From Rhodobacteraceae bacterium CCMM004 (lineage in GTDB: Bacteria; Pseudomonadota; Alphaproteobacteria; Rhodobacterales; Rhodobacteraceae), in assembly GCA_004005435.1 (NCBI GenBank), contig RZWH01000002.1, forward strand, positions 186,001 through 250,000: DNA of 64,000 bases, read 5' to 3'. Shown piece after piece: positions 44,059 through 52,136 of this stretch. Position 1 is the stretch's first letter. Each line of letters opens with the position of its first letter. Made by a program: the position numbers and the translations under genes. The notes beneath the pieces are model-generated. The model saw only the letters and a list, made by a program, of their open reading frames with translations, ran no database searches and was not told the DNA's origin.

Positions 44059-45029
44059 GCGGCATCGTGCGCCGCTTCGGCAGCCTGATCGGCATGGCGG
44101 CGATCGTGCTGTTCTTTGCCGTCAGCCTGCCCGACACCTTCCTGACTGCGCGCAACTGGCTGAACATCAGCCAGCAGATCTCGATGCTGACCGTCGTGGC
44201 GGCGACCATGACGGTTGTGATGGTGATGGGCGATTTCGACCTGTCGGTCGGGGCGATGGCGTCGCTCGCCGGGGTGATCGCCGCGGCGCTCTTCGTCGCC
44301 GGATGGCCGGTGCCCGTGGCCCTGGCCTCGGCGGTGGCCGTGGGGCTCTTGGGCGGGATCTTCAACGGGGTGCTGGTGAGCGTCGTGGGCATCCTGCCCT
44401 TCGTCGCCACGCTCGCCACGCTGACGGTGTTCTCGGGCCTGGCCTTCGTCGTCAGCGACGGGCGGACGGTGTTCGGCCGCGACATCCCCGAGGGCTTTGC
44501 CGCCTTGGCCCGCGGCGGCCTGCCTCTGGGCAGCGCGGACGGACGGCCCCTGGTCCTGCCGAACCTCACGCTGATCGCCGCCGCGGTGGTGGCCGCGGTC
44601 TGGGTCGTTCTGGAGCAGACGAGCTATGGCCGCCGCCTCGCCGCCATCGGCGGCAATGCCGAAGCGGCGCGCCTGGCCGGGCTGCCGGTCACCTGGCTGC
44701 GGCTGTCGGCCTTCGCCTTCACCGGCGCGGGGGCGGCGGTGGCGGGATTGATGTATGCCAGCCGCGTCGCCTCGGCCAACCCGACCCAAGGGGACGGCCT
44801 GATGCTGACCGCCATCGCCGCGGTGTTCCTGGGCATGACGCTGACCCGGGGCGGGCAGCCGCGGGTCCTGGCCACGCTGGCGGGGGTCGTGGTGCTGGGC
44901 GTCCTCGACAACGGCCTGACCCAGATGCGCGTCGACAGCTACGTCCGCGAGGTGCTGGTGGGCGCAATCATTCTCTTGGCAGTGGGCGCAAGCGCGCTCG
45001 GCCGCCGCAGCTGGCGCCGCCAGGGGTGA
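44055..45029 (+). CDS. Sugar ABC transporter, permease
   Basis: It is a 324-residue integral membrane protein of the RbsC type with 8-10 hydrophobic segments. The family blocks are GDFDLSVGAMASLAGVIAA near residue 58, GILPFVATLATLTVFSGLAF and the coupling-helix region IGGNAEAARLAGLPV. Translation is coupled to the ATPase gene by an ATGA overlap. It is the last gene of the operon. A cluster of palindromic half-elements follows 9 bases after the stop. Confidence 0.9.
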   Translation: MSGIVRRFGSLIGMAAIVLFFAVSLPDTFLTARNWLNISQQISMLTVVAATMTVVMVMGDFDLSVGAMASLAGVIAAALFVAGWPVPVALASAVAVGLLGGIFNGVLVSVVGILPFVATLATLTVFSGLAFVVSDGRTVFGRDIPEGFAALARGGLPLGSADGRPLVLPNLTLIAAAVVAAVWVVLEQTSYGRRLAAIGGNAEAARLAGLPVTWLRLSAFAFTGAGAAVAGLMYASRVASANPTQGDGLMLTAIAAVFLGMTLTRGGQPRVLATLAGVVVLGVLDNGLTQMRVDSYVREVLVGAIILLAVGASALGRRSWRRQG

Positions 45030-45038
45030 TCGTGGAGG

Positions 45039-45330
45039 GCCGGACTTCTCGCGAAGTCCGGCGGGAAATCTCGCGATTTCCCGCGAGGGGCGGCGGTGCC
45101 GTTGGGGTTTCACCTGCGGACGACGCGCGGAGGAAGACCGGACGTCTCACGAAGCCCGGCCGGAAATCTCGCGATGTCCGAGGGAGTTGGGACGTGTTGG
45201 AATAAGCTCAGGACGCCCTGCTGCAGATCGGACCTTACCGGAGGCGCCTTACGCACGAACAGCGCGACCGTTGGCCCGCGCGCGACCGGACTTCGCGTGA
45301 AGTCCGGCCGGAAATCGCGCGATTTCCGGC
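45039..45330. repeat. Three tandem half-copies of the palindromic element
   Basis: The P1-P2 half of the 115-base element occurs three times in the same orientation, at 45039-45084, 45137-45180 and 45285-45330. The first is intact (P1 arms GCCGGACTT/AAGTCCGGC; P2 GCGGGAAATC/GATTTCCCGC). The second is mutated in both palindromes (ACCGGACGT, GATGTCC). The third is nearly intact with an altered core (GCGC for TCGC). The flanks between them are unrelated. The region separates the transporter operon from the convergent DUF2312 gene and contains no gene. Confidence 0.85.
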
Positions 45331-45344
45331 CCGCCCCGGCGGCC

Positions 45345-45602
45345 TCAGCGCATACCGAGGGCGCTCATGTACAGGTCGACCACCGCCTCCTGCTCGGCCA
45401 CATCGTCGGGATCCTGCTTGCGGCGGCGCAGGATGGTGCGGATCGCCTTGGTGTCGAAGCCCTCGCCCTTCAACTCGGCGAACACCTCCTTGATCTGCTC
45501 GGCCACCTCGGCCTTTTCCTCCTCCAACCGCTCGATCCGCTCGACGAAGGCGCGCAGCCGCTCGCCCGTGACCTTCTGCGCCTCAGAGATGTCGTCTGCC
45601 AT
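45345..45602 (-). CDS. DUF2312 (UPF0335) small protein
   Basis: It is an 85-residue acidic, mostly helical protein of the alphaproteobacterial DUF2312 family. It has ERLRAFVERIERLEEEKAEV near residue 14, a coiled coil, then FDTKAIRTILRRRKQDPDD and a short C-terminal helix. The function is unknown; the family is conserved across the class and predicted to be cytoplasmic. A GGAGG lies 12 bases before the ATG, slightly far. It stands alone, convergent with the sugar transporter. Confidence 0.92.
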   Translation of the reverse strand: MADDISEAQKVTGERLRAFVERIERLEEEKAEVAEQIKEVFAELKGEGFDTKAIRTILRRRKQDPDDVAEQEAVVDLYMSALGMR

Positions 45603-45774
45603 CGGTATGCCCCGCCTCCGTTCGCCGTTGCCGCGGGCCGCGAGGAGGCGCGGCCCGGAATGGCTCTCCTAGTCCGCGCCCGACCGACCCGCAAGTCCCC
45701 GCGGGCACCCGATTGCCCTGGGGCCCGCAATGGCCTATGGCCCGGACCCGGACGGCACGGGGAACGGCGGCACC

Positions 45775-45990
45775 ATGGCGGCACTCATCTGGATCGGGAC
45801 GGCGGTGTCCCTGGCGGGGCTCGCGGGTCTCGTCGGCTGCATCCTGGCGGCGCTCAAGGCGCGCCGCGCGGGCCTCGACGACGCCGCGATGCGGGCGCGG
45901 CTGCAACGGCTCGTGGCCTGGAACATGGGCGCGTTGGGGCTTTCGGTTCTGGGCCTGATGCTGGTCGTGGTCGGGCTGTTTCTGGGCTAG
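45775..45990 (+). CDS. Small two-helix membrane protein, hypothetical
   Basis: It has about 71 residues from the ATG at 45775. An ATG at 45730 would add 15 hydrophilic residues and has no better ribosome site. Two transmembrane segments are clear, IWIGTAVSLAGLAGLVGCI and GALGLSVLGLMLVVVGLFLG, joined by a charged loop (RRAGLDDAAMRARLQRL). Not recognised. It is divergent from DUF2312 and convergent with the FadB-like gene. Confidence 0.6.
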   Translation: MAALIWIGTAVSLAGLAGLVGCILAALKARRAGLDDAAMRARLQRLVAWNMGALGLSVLGLMLVVVGLFLG

Positions 45991-46016
45991 GCCCCCGCCT
46001 CCGCCGCCCTCGGGGA

Positions 46017-48089
46017 TCAGAGATCGCCGAAATGCTGGCCGTTCTTGATCAACTCGGCAAAGAGCGGTGCGGGGGCAAAGACCTCTCCCTCCTCCGCATA
46101 GCGGCGCAGGTCGTTCTGCACCCGCAGGAGGCCGCGCAGATCCGCCGCCACCATCGGTCCGCCCCGCCAGCGGGGAAAGCCAAGGCCGGCATGGGCGCAG
46201 ACGTCCACCGCGCCGGGGCGCGGGGCGGTGCCGGCCTCGACCGCGCGGGCCCCGGCATTGGCTAGGGCGGCGGTCCAACGGCGCACGATCCCGGGCTCGG
46301 AGATCCGCCGCTCCGCCACCCCCGACATCTCGGCCAGCGCCGCGACGAGGGCGACCGCCTCGTCCGAGACGGCACCCTCGGGGGTATAGAACCCGCCCGC
46401 CCGGCGGCCGACCCGGCCCGCCTCGACCAGCACGTCGAGCACCGTGGCACGGCCCCGGGCGGCCCCCAGAGCCCGCCGCTGCGCCTGGCGGCGGTCGAGT
46501 CCCTCGACGTCCAGCGCGCGGCACGGCCCCTCGTCCAGCCCCCACGCCACCAGCGCGGCGTCAAGACGGTCGGGCGGCACGCCCTGGAGCAACATCGCCT
46601 CGACCGCCTGGAGCCCTGCCTCGCGCAGGGGTCCCAGGATCAGACCGGGCGCCGCGCCCGCGGCCACCGCCGTCATGCCCACACGCGAGGTCAGCGACAG
46701 GGCCGTGGCCAGCGCGGAGGGGTCCGTATCGGCGGTCGCGGCGACCTCGCAGAGCCGCCCGGCCCGCTCGGGCGTGTGCATCGCCACCACTGCGCCCGGC
46801 CGCCCCGACGCTGCGGCGAGGGCGTCGAGGTCGGACAGCGCGGCGGTGGTCGCCAGCACCGCCTCCGGGCGGGTCAGGAGGCCCAACGCCCCCATCCCCT
46901 CGCGTTGCAGCGTCAGGTCGTCGGACAAAGCCAAGAGCGCCAGATCCACGGGCTCCAACGCCTCGAACCGCTCGGCGGGGACAAGGCGCGACAGACGCAG
47001 GTCGGCCGCGGCGCGGTCCAGACGCCCCGCCTCGACCGCCCGGTCGAAGGCGGCGAGGATCCGCTCGGTCACCTGCGCCAGCCCGGGGGCGTCGGTGGCG
47101 ACGAGCACCGTCTCGATCCCCGCCTCCAGCGCCGCGATCGCCCAGGCGGCGCCCCGCGGCGTCGCCCCGACGATGCCGAGGCGTGCGACCTCGGCCGCCG
47201 CGGCGCCGGGGGGCGGCAGAGCGGCCTCGGCCTCCGCCCGGGTCAGGTGGATCAATGCCTGGGCCTCGGGTGTCGCGCGGCAGTCGCGCCAATGCGCGCG
47301 CTCCATCTCCAGCCCCGCCGCGAAGGGCAGCAGCAGCGCCGCCTCGACGCAATCGGGCAGCGCCCGGGCGGCGGGGATCGGGCCGGGCGCCCGCCGCGCG
47401 GCGGCGCAGGCGGCCATGAAGCCACGAGGATCGGCCAGCCCCTCACGCCGGGCCGAGGTAGGGACAGCCGGCGCCGCGGCGAGGCGGCGGGCCAGTGCCG
47501 CGGCGTCGACCGCCGGATCGCCCTCCGCCACAGCGTCGATCAGGCCCGCGGGCGCCGCCTCAGCCCGAACGGCACGGCCACCCGACAGCATCCTGAGCGC
47601 AGCTTCGGCGCCCACCAGGCGCGGCAGCCGCTGGGTCGCCCCCGCCCCCGGCGGCAGGCCCAGCGCGATCTGCGGGAAGGACAGGGCGACGCCCCGCGCC
47701 GCCGTCCGCCCGTGGCAGGCGAGCGCCAGTTCCAGGCCCGGCCCCGCGGCCGCACCGTTCAGCGCCGCGACCACCGGCTTGGGCGCCGCCTCGATCTCCG
47801 CTGCCAGCCTAGCGACGGCGTCGAGCACGGTCTCGGCCTCTGGCCCGGTGGCCCCCGCGCCGGTGCTGAACACCCGCCCCTGCCCCACCAGCACCGCCGC
47901 ACCCACCTCGGGATCGGCAATGGCGCGGTCGAGTTGGGCACCGATCCCGGCGGCCAGAGCGGCGCTCATCGCCGTGCCCGGGACCGCGGTGAAGGCGATG
48001 ATGGCCACCCCCTGGGCGACGTCGTAGTCGGGCAGGCGCATCGTCGCGTCTCCAGGTCCGGGGGTCGACGGGGGGACGGCGCGCGTCAT
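46017..48089 (-). CDS. FadB-like multifunctional protein with altered active sites
   Basis: It has 690 residues in the two-enzyme layout of FadB/FadJ: enoyl-CoA hydratase (about 20-200), 3-hydroxyacyl-CoA dehydrogenase (about 310-690). One catalytic Glu is kept (GPGLELAL), but the second is Gln (Q140 in FPQIALGLPPG). The NAD-binding loop GxGxxG is replaced by GATPRG, while the dehydrogenase His is retained in AMHTP. The protein is either very divergent or partly inactive. The ATG at 48089 overlaps the stop of the preceding frame (ATGA); an ATG at 48041 with GGAG upstream is the alternative. It probably acts after the phosphotransferase and acyl-CoA dehydrogenase encoded nearby. Confidence 0.8.
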   Translation of the reverse strand: MTRAVPPSTPGPGDATMRLPDYDVAQGVAIIAFTAVPGTAMSAALAAGIGAQLDRAIADPEVGAAVLVGQGRVFSTGAGATGPEAETVLDAVARLAAEIEAAPKPVVAALNGAAAGPGLELALACHGRTAARGVALSFPQIALGLPPGAGATQRLPRLVGAEAALRMLSGGRAVRAEAAPAGLIDAVAEGDPAVDAAALARRLAAAPAVPTSARREGLADPRGFMAACAAARRAPGPIPAARALPDCVEAALLLPFAAGLEMERAHWRDCRATPEAQALIHLTRAEAEAALPPPGAAAAEVARLGIVGATPRGAAWAIAALEAGIETVLVATDAPGLAQVTERILAAFDRAVEAGRLDRAAADLRLSRLVPAERFEALEPVDLALLALSDDLTLQREGMGALGLLTRPEAVLATTAALSDLDALAAASGRPGAVVAMHTPERAGRLCEVAATADTDPSALATALSLTSRVGMTAVAAGAAPGLILGPLREAGLQAVEAMLLQGVPPDRLDAALVAWGLDEGPCRALDVEGLDRRQAQRRALGAARGRATVLDVLVEAGRVGRRAGGFYTPEGAVSDEAVALVAALAEMSGVAERRISEPGIVRRWTAALANAGARAVEAGTAPRPGAVDVCAHAGLGFPRWRGGPMVAADLRGLLRVQNDLRRYAEEGEVFAPAPLFAELIKNGQHFGDL

Positions 48090-48319
48090 ACCCGCGGCTC
48101 CGGGGCAGTCACGCGGCCAAGGGGGGCAGGGATAGAACGCCGCAGCTCCGCGCGGGTCCCGGCATGGTCATGTCGGGGGACGATCGCGGTGATTAGGCCG
48201 GCGCTCTTGGCCGAATCATCGCCGGGTGTGGCGGGGACGCTACCGGCAAAGCCGTCGTCGGGTCGGCTCAGGGGCTCATTTGCTGGTCGAGCGGTCGGGG
48301 AGTCAGCGAAGGGGGTCAT
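48086..48319 (-). pseudogene. Truncated duplicate of the FadB-like gene start, copy nearest the gene (77 codons)
   Basis: The ATG overlaps the previous frame's TGA, and its own TGA overlaps the FadB-like ATG (both ATGA). The middle (RPDDGFAGSVPATPGDDSA) lines up with LPDYDVAQGVAIIAFTAVPG of the intact gene, the weakest match of the three. The end reads APEPRV, matching SPEPRA at the end of the 145-codon frame. No function is suggested beyond keeping ribosomes moving to the next start. Confidence 0.5.
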
Positions 48320-48558
48320 CCAAAAGCCTCCCCTGGGGCACCGCGTCCCATGGGAACGGGCATCGCTCCTGCCGCCCTCGCATCGGGCACCGCGGGACCC
48401 CGGTGAACGCCGATCCCGCCAGTGGGGGCGACGTTCGTGACCATGCCGGCGAAAGCGCTCAAAGCCAGCCCGGCCAAACCCTCGGGACCGTCGTTGCCGG
48501 GCAGGCGCATGGGGGCATCTCCGAGTGCGGTGGGCGAGCGGGGGGCGACGCGGATCAT
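48316..48558 (-). pseudogene. Truncated duplicate of the FadB-like gene start, middle copy (80 codons)
   Basis: It starts at an ATG overlapping the upstream frame's TGA and ends with a TGA overlapping the next ATG. Residues 17-23, MRLPGND, match MRLPDYD of the intact gene, with the same 16-residue lead. At DNA level ATGCGCCTGCCCG is identical, and GGGATCGG recurs later at the same distance. After about 50 codons the similarity ends. Confidence 0.6.
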
Positions 48559-48992
48559 GCCCGTGGCTCCGGGGAAGTGCCGCGTATCCCGTAGCTCGGC
48601 ACCGTCGCCGGGACTTGTGCGCCGGCCAGCGCACCGCACCGCCCGACGATCCTGGCTGCCGGGGCACCGCGCCGCATCGTCCCGGCCGTGGGTGCTGAGG
48701 CGATGTCTGAGGGCGGGTGCATAGGGCGATCGCCGGGTCCGGCGGTGCGCTGGCCGGGCGCGCGGCGGTGGCCACCGGCCGCACCGCGGCCCACGGCCAC
48801 CGGCCCTGTGCGCCACGACCGAGCATGGATCCCTGGGCTACCGCGCTGAGCGCAGACCCCGGCGGTTGGACGGGGCTCCCTCATCGCCGTGTCGGGTGCG
48901 GCGGTGAGTGCGACGACGGCCACGCCCTCGGCGTGCGGGTTCTTCGGCACGTGTCCGGCGCCGGTGGGCGGGGAGCTGGCGGCGCGGGTCAT
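48555..48992 (-). pseudogene. Truncated duplicate of the FadB-like gene start, distal copy (145 codons)
   Basis: It begins MTRAASSPP, as the intact gene begins MTRAVPPST. Residues 22-37 (EGVAVVALTAAPDTAM) match QGVAIIAFTAVPGTAM. Its ATG overlaps the phosphotransferase TGA, so this copy sits where the original gene start would be expected. After about 40 codons the sequence drifts into Arg/Pro/Gly-rich text. It may contain a further decayed copy near 48720 (MHPPSDIASAPTAGTMRRG). It ends SPEPRA at the next overlap. Confidence 0.6.
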
Positions 48993-50044
48993 GCGGCCGC
49001 CTCGGCGGCGATGCCGCGGCCCAGGTGCACGAGCACCGGGATCGCCTGCGCATAGCGCCGCGCGCTCTCGGGGTTCGATGCGTTGCCCGCCGCCGCCCGG
49101 CCCACCACGCCATGGAGGATCGCCGCCAGGCGGAAGAACGAGAACGCCAGGTAGAAGGGCCAGTGGTCCAGGCCGCCGAGCCCCCGCCGCCGGCAGTAGG
49201 CGGCGACATAGGCCTCCTCGTCAGGCAGACCCAGCGCGGCGCGGTCGCGTCCGCCCAGCCCCCGCATCCCCGCGTCGTGGGGCAGCCGCCACTGCATACA
49301 CTGATAGGCCAGGTCGGCCAGCGGATGGCCAAGGGTGCTGAGCTCCCAATCGATGAGCCCGCGCACGGCCGCCACCTCGGCGTCGAAGACCATGTTGTCG
49401 AGGCGGTAGTCGCCGTGGACCAGCGCCACCTGTCCGTCGTCGGCGGGCACGGCCCGCTCCAGCCAGGCGATCAGGGCCGCCATTTCTGGGTCGCGGTCCG
49501 CGCCGCCCGCGCGGACCTGGCGGCTCCACCGGTCGAGCTGGCGGGCGAAATACGCGCCGCGGGGGCCGAAATCGCCCAGTCCGACGGCGTCGACGTCCAC
49601 CTCGTGCAGCGCCGCCAGCACGGCGTTCATCGCGTCGTAGAGCGCCGGGCGCGCGTCCTGGGCCACCTCGGGCAGCGCCGGATCCCAGAAGATCCGCCCC
49701 TCCAGATACTCCATGACGAAGAACGCCCGCCCCAGGGGGGACTGCGCGTCCGGCGCCAGCGCCAGCACCCTCGGCACCGGGACCGGGGTGCGCGCCAGTG
49801 CGGCCATGGCCCGGAACTCGCGCTCGACCTGATGGGCGGACGTCACCAAATCGCCCGGCGGTTTGGCCCGCAGCACCAGCCGCGCCCCGGCGCAGTCCAG
49901 GCGATAGGTGGGGTTCGACTGTCCCTGGCCGAACTTCTCGACCGCGATGAGCGGACCGGCCTCGGGCAGATGGCGCGCCAGCCAGTCGGCGAGCGTGCGC
50001 GCGGGGATGTCAAGACCCGGAACCATGCCCCGATTAGTAGGCAT
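48989..50044 (-). CDS. Phosphotransferase (APH family), ACAD10/11-type kinase
   Basis: It has about 351 residues. This is the aminoglycoside-phosphotransferase fold that in mammals is fused to ACAD10/11, and in bacteria stands beside acyl-CoA dehydrogenases. Seen are FGQGQSNPTYRLD (nucleotide loop, residues 38-50), RAKPPG, the catalytic HGDYRLDNMVFD near 210 and the metal-binding LIDWELSTLGHP near 231. The expected role is phosphorylation of 4-hydroxyacyl-CoA in hydroxy-acid breakdown. The ATG at 50044 is used; an ATG at 50026 is possible. It diverges from the dehydrogenase gene, and its stop overlaps the next frame (ATGA). Confidence 0.85.
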   Translation of the reverse strand: MPTNRGMVPGLDIPARTLADWLARHLPEAGPLIAVEKFGQGQSNPTYRLDCAGARLVLRAKPPGDLVTSAHQVEREFRAMAALARTPVPVPRVLALAPDAQSPLGRAFFVMEYLEGRIFWDPALPEVAQDARPALYDAMNAVLAALHEVDVDAVGLGDFGPRGAYFARQLDRWSRQVRAGGADRDPEMAALIAWLERAVPADDGQVALVHGDYRLDNMVFDAEVAAVRGLIDWELSTLGHPLADLAYQCMQWRLPHDAGMRGLGGRDRAALGLPDEEAYVAAYCRRRGLGGLDHWPFYLAFSFFRLAAILHGVVGRAAAGNASNPESARRYAQAIPVLVHLGRGIAAEAAA

Positions 50045-50132
50045 GGGCGTCCCCGGCGCAATGGGCCGATTGACTTCCCCACCGGGCGTTGCATCCTCGG
50101 CCGCTCACGCAAGGCCGAGGGAGGACGACGCG

Positions 50133-51362
50133 ATGGATCTGGGACTGAGCGACCGGGCGGCGCCCCTGCACACGGCGGTGCGGGCGATGATCGCCGACGA
50201 GATCGCCCCATTGGACGCGGAGTTCCTGGCCGAGGTCGACGTGGGCGACCGGTGGCAGTTCACGCCGCGCCAGACCGAGATCCTGGAGGGGCTGAAGGCC
50301 GCCGCGCGGGACCGGGGCCTGTGGAACCTCTGGCGCACCGATGGCGCGGGCGGGGCGGGGTTGAGCACCGTCGACTACGCCTACATGGCCGAGGAGATGG
50401 GCAAGAGCCACCTGGCCGCCGAGGTCTTCAACTGCAATGCACCCGACACCGGCAATATGGAGGTCTTCGCCCGCTACGGCACCGAAGCGCTCCAGGAGCG
50501 GTGGCTTGCGCCGCTGCTGGCCGGCGAGATCCGGTCGGCCTATCTGATGACCGAGCCGGAGGTGGCGAGCTCCGACGCCACCAACATTGCCATGTCCTGC
50601 GTCCGCGACGGCGACGCCTACGTGCTGAACGGCGAGAAATGGTGGGCCACCGGCGCCGGCGATCCGCGCTGCGCCGTCTACATCGTGCTGGTGCGCACCG
50701 GCGACGACGCGGCGCCCAAGCACGCCCGCCATTCGATGATCGTGGTGGACGCCGCGACCGCGGGGATCGAGAGGCTGCGGGCGATGCAGGTGTACGGCCA
50801 CGACGACGCGCCGCATGGGCACATGCACCTGCGGTTCACCGACGTGCGGGTGCCGGTCGAGAACCTTCTGGTGGGCGAGGGCCGCGGATTCGAGATCGCA
50901 CAGGGGCGGCTCGGACCGGGGCGGATCCACCACTGTATGCGGGCCCTGGGCCAGGCGGAAAAGGCGCTGGAATGGATGTGCCGCCGCAGCCTGGCGCGCA
51001 AGGCGTTCGGCCGACCCCTGGCACATCTCGGCGCGACCTACGACATCATCGCCGAGGCGCGGATGGGGATCGAGCAGGCCCGGCTCCTCTGTCTCAAGGC
51101 GGCGTGGATGATGGACCGCGGCGATGCCCGGGCCGCCGCCCCTTGGATCAGCCAGGTCAAGGTGGTGGCGCCGCAGGTCGCGCTTCGGGTCACGGACGCG
51201 GCGGCGCAGATGCACGGCGCGGCGGGTCTCAGCCAGGACACCCCGCTCGCCCGGCAATGGACTCATCTGCGGACGCTTCGACTGGCCGACGGACCCGACG
51301 CGGTGCACCGCCGCCAGGTGGCCCGCGCCGAGCTGCGCCGCTATTCCGCGCCGGCGGCCTAG
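50133..51362 (+). CDS. Acyl-CoA dehydrogenase, ACAD10/11-like
   Basis: It is a 409-residue FAD enzyme. The FAD/substrate motif is YLMTEPEVASSDATNI, and the second FAD motif is NGEKWWATGAGDP. The C-terminal catalytic region is LRLADGPDAVHRRQVAR. Where ordinary members have the base in YEGT, this reads ADGP, as in ACAD11, which fits a non-classical reaction on phosphorylated 4-hydroxyacyl-CoA. GGAGG precedes the ATG at 50133. It is divergent from the matching kinase gene. A complete palindromic element follows the stop by 5 bases. Confidence 0.9.
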   Translation: MDLGLSDRAAPLHTAVRAMIADEIAPLDAEFLAEVDVGDRWQFTPRQTEILEGLKAAARDRGLWNLWRTDGAGGAGLSTVDYAYMAEEMGKSHLAAEVFNCNAPDTGNMEVFARYGTEALQERWLAPLLAGEIRSAYLMTEPEVASSDATNIAMSCVRDGDAYVLNGEKWWATGAGDPRCAVYIVLVRTGDDAAPKHARHSMIVVDAATAGIERLRAMQVYGHDDAPHGHMHLRFTDVRVPVENLLVGEGRGFEIAQGRLGPGRIHHCMRALGQAEKALEWMCRRSLARKAFGRPLAHLGATYDIIAEARMGIEQARLLCLKAAWMMDRGDARAAAPWISQVKVVAPQVALRVTDAAAQMHGAAGLSQDTPLARQWTHLRTLRLADGPDAVHRRQVARAELRRYSAPAA

Positions 51363-51367
51363 CCGGG

Positions 51368-51481
51368 GCGGACTTCTCGCGAAGTCCGGCGGCAAATCCC
51401 TCGATTTGCCTTCCCGGCCCAACGGTGCGGACGGCGCCGAAACTCGCGAGAATTTCTGCCGGACTTCGCGAGAAGTCCGGC
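51368..51481. repeat. Composite palindromic element, complete copy 2
   Basis: P1 (51368-51390) lacks one C of the left arm. P2 (51391-51410) is GGCAAATC/GATTTGCC with the core CCTC changed to CCCT-like. P3 (51439-51456) has arms GAAACTC/GAATTTC with one mismatch, and P4 (51458-51481) is perfect. The order and the spacer of about 28 bases are as in the copy at 9352. It separates the convergent acyl-CoA dehydrogenase and the 70-codon gene, where a bidirectional terminator would be useful. Confidence 0.88.
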
Positions 51482-51486
51482 TTGGG

Positions 51487-51699
51487 TCAGGGATCGGGGG
51501 CCGGCGGCCAGAGATCGTCGGCCTCGGGCCGTTCCAGCGCCTGCTCGAGGCGCAGGATGTCCTCGGGCACCGGCTGTCCCGTGGCGCGGAGCGCCGCGAT
51601 TTCCTCACGCAGCCGCTCTTGCAGCACGTGGCGGTCGGTGGGGCGAGCTGCGATCTCGTCGAGGGTCATCGCCACCTGAGCTTTGAGCGCTTCGAACAT
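51487..51699 (-). CDS. Small acidic helical protein, hypothetical
   Basis: It has 70 residues and is not recognised. From the ATG at 51699 it reads as a helical, charged protein (MTLDEIAARPTDRHVLQERLREEIAALRA, in part) with an acidic Trp/Pro tail. There is no signal peptide or Cys. It starts 4 bases after the stop of the DksA-like gene on the same strand, so it is in the same operon. Confidence 0.65.
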   Translation of the reverse strand: MFEALKAQVAMTLDEIAARPTDRHVLQERLREEIAALRATGQPVPEDILRLEQALERPEADDLWPPAPDP

Positions 51700-51703
51700 C
51701 GGA

Positions 51704-52030
51704 TCAGCCGACCTTGGCGGCGCAGTCGACGCAGAGCGCCGCGGACGGCACCGCGTCCAGCCGCGCCGGCGCGATGTCGTCGCCGCAGCGCTGGCACACC
51801 CCGTAGTCGCCCGACTCGAGCCGACCCAGCGCGGCGCGGATCCGTTCGATCTCGGCCAGCCCCTCGGCACCCATCCGTTCCAGGACCTCGTCGTCCTCCA
51901 TCTCGGTGGCGCGGTCTTCCCAATCCCGGCTGTGGGGTTCTTCGAGGGTGTGCTCGATGGTGTCCAGACGCTGGGTCAGTTCCGCCAGGCGCGCCTCCAA
52001 TGCCGCGCGGCGATCCGAATGCTCTTGCAT
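51704..52030 (-). CDS. TraR/DksA-family zinc-finger protein
   Basis: It is a 108-residue protein with an N-terminal coiled coil (residues 5-35) and a C-terminal C4 zinc finger, CQRCGDDI...LCVDCA (near residues 79 and 99). It is shorter than DksA but keeps the acidic tip region (EMEDDEVLERM). Members bind RNA polymerase in the secondary channel and adjust transcription in stress. Whether this one does is inferred. GGAG precedes the ATG. It is followed 4 bases later by the small helical protein gene. Confidence 0.88.
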   Translation of the reverse strand: MQEHSDRRAALEARLAELTQRLDTIEHTLEEPHSRDWEDRATEMEDDEVLERMGAEGLAEIERIRAALGRLESGDYGVCQRCGDDIAPARLDAVPSAALCVDCAAKVG

Positions 52031-52136
52031 CGCGGTCTCCTCTCAGGCCCCGGCCCGACCGGCGGGGGATCCCCGAGACGCTAGGGCGCGGTCCCAGCCC
52101 GCGCCTTGATGCAAGTCAAGAGGGCGGCGTCCGGGC

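Noticed and set aside
45030-45344. CRISPR-like array because of three repeats with similar spacing
   Set aside because: The repeats are themselves double palindromes, differ from each other, have unequal spacers (52 and 104 bases), and no cas gene is near.
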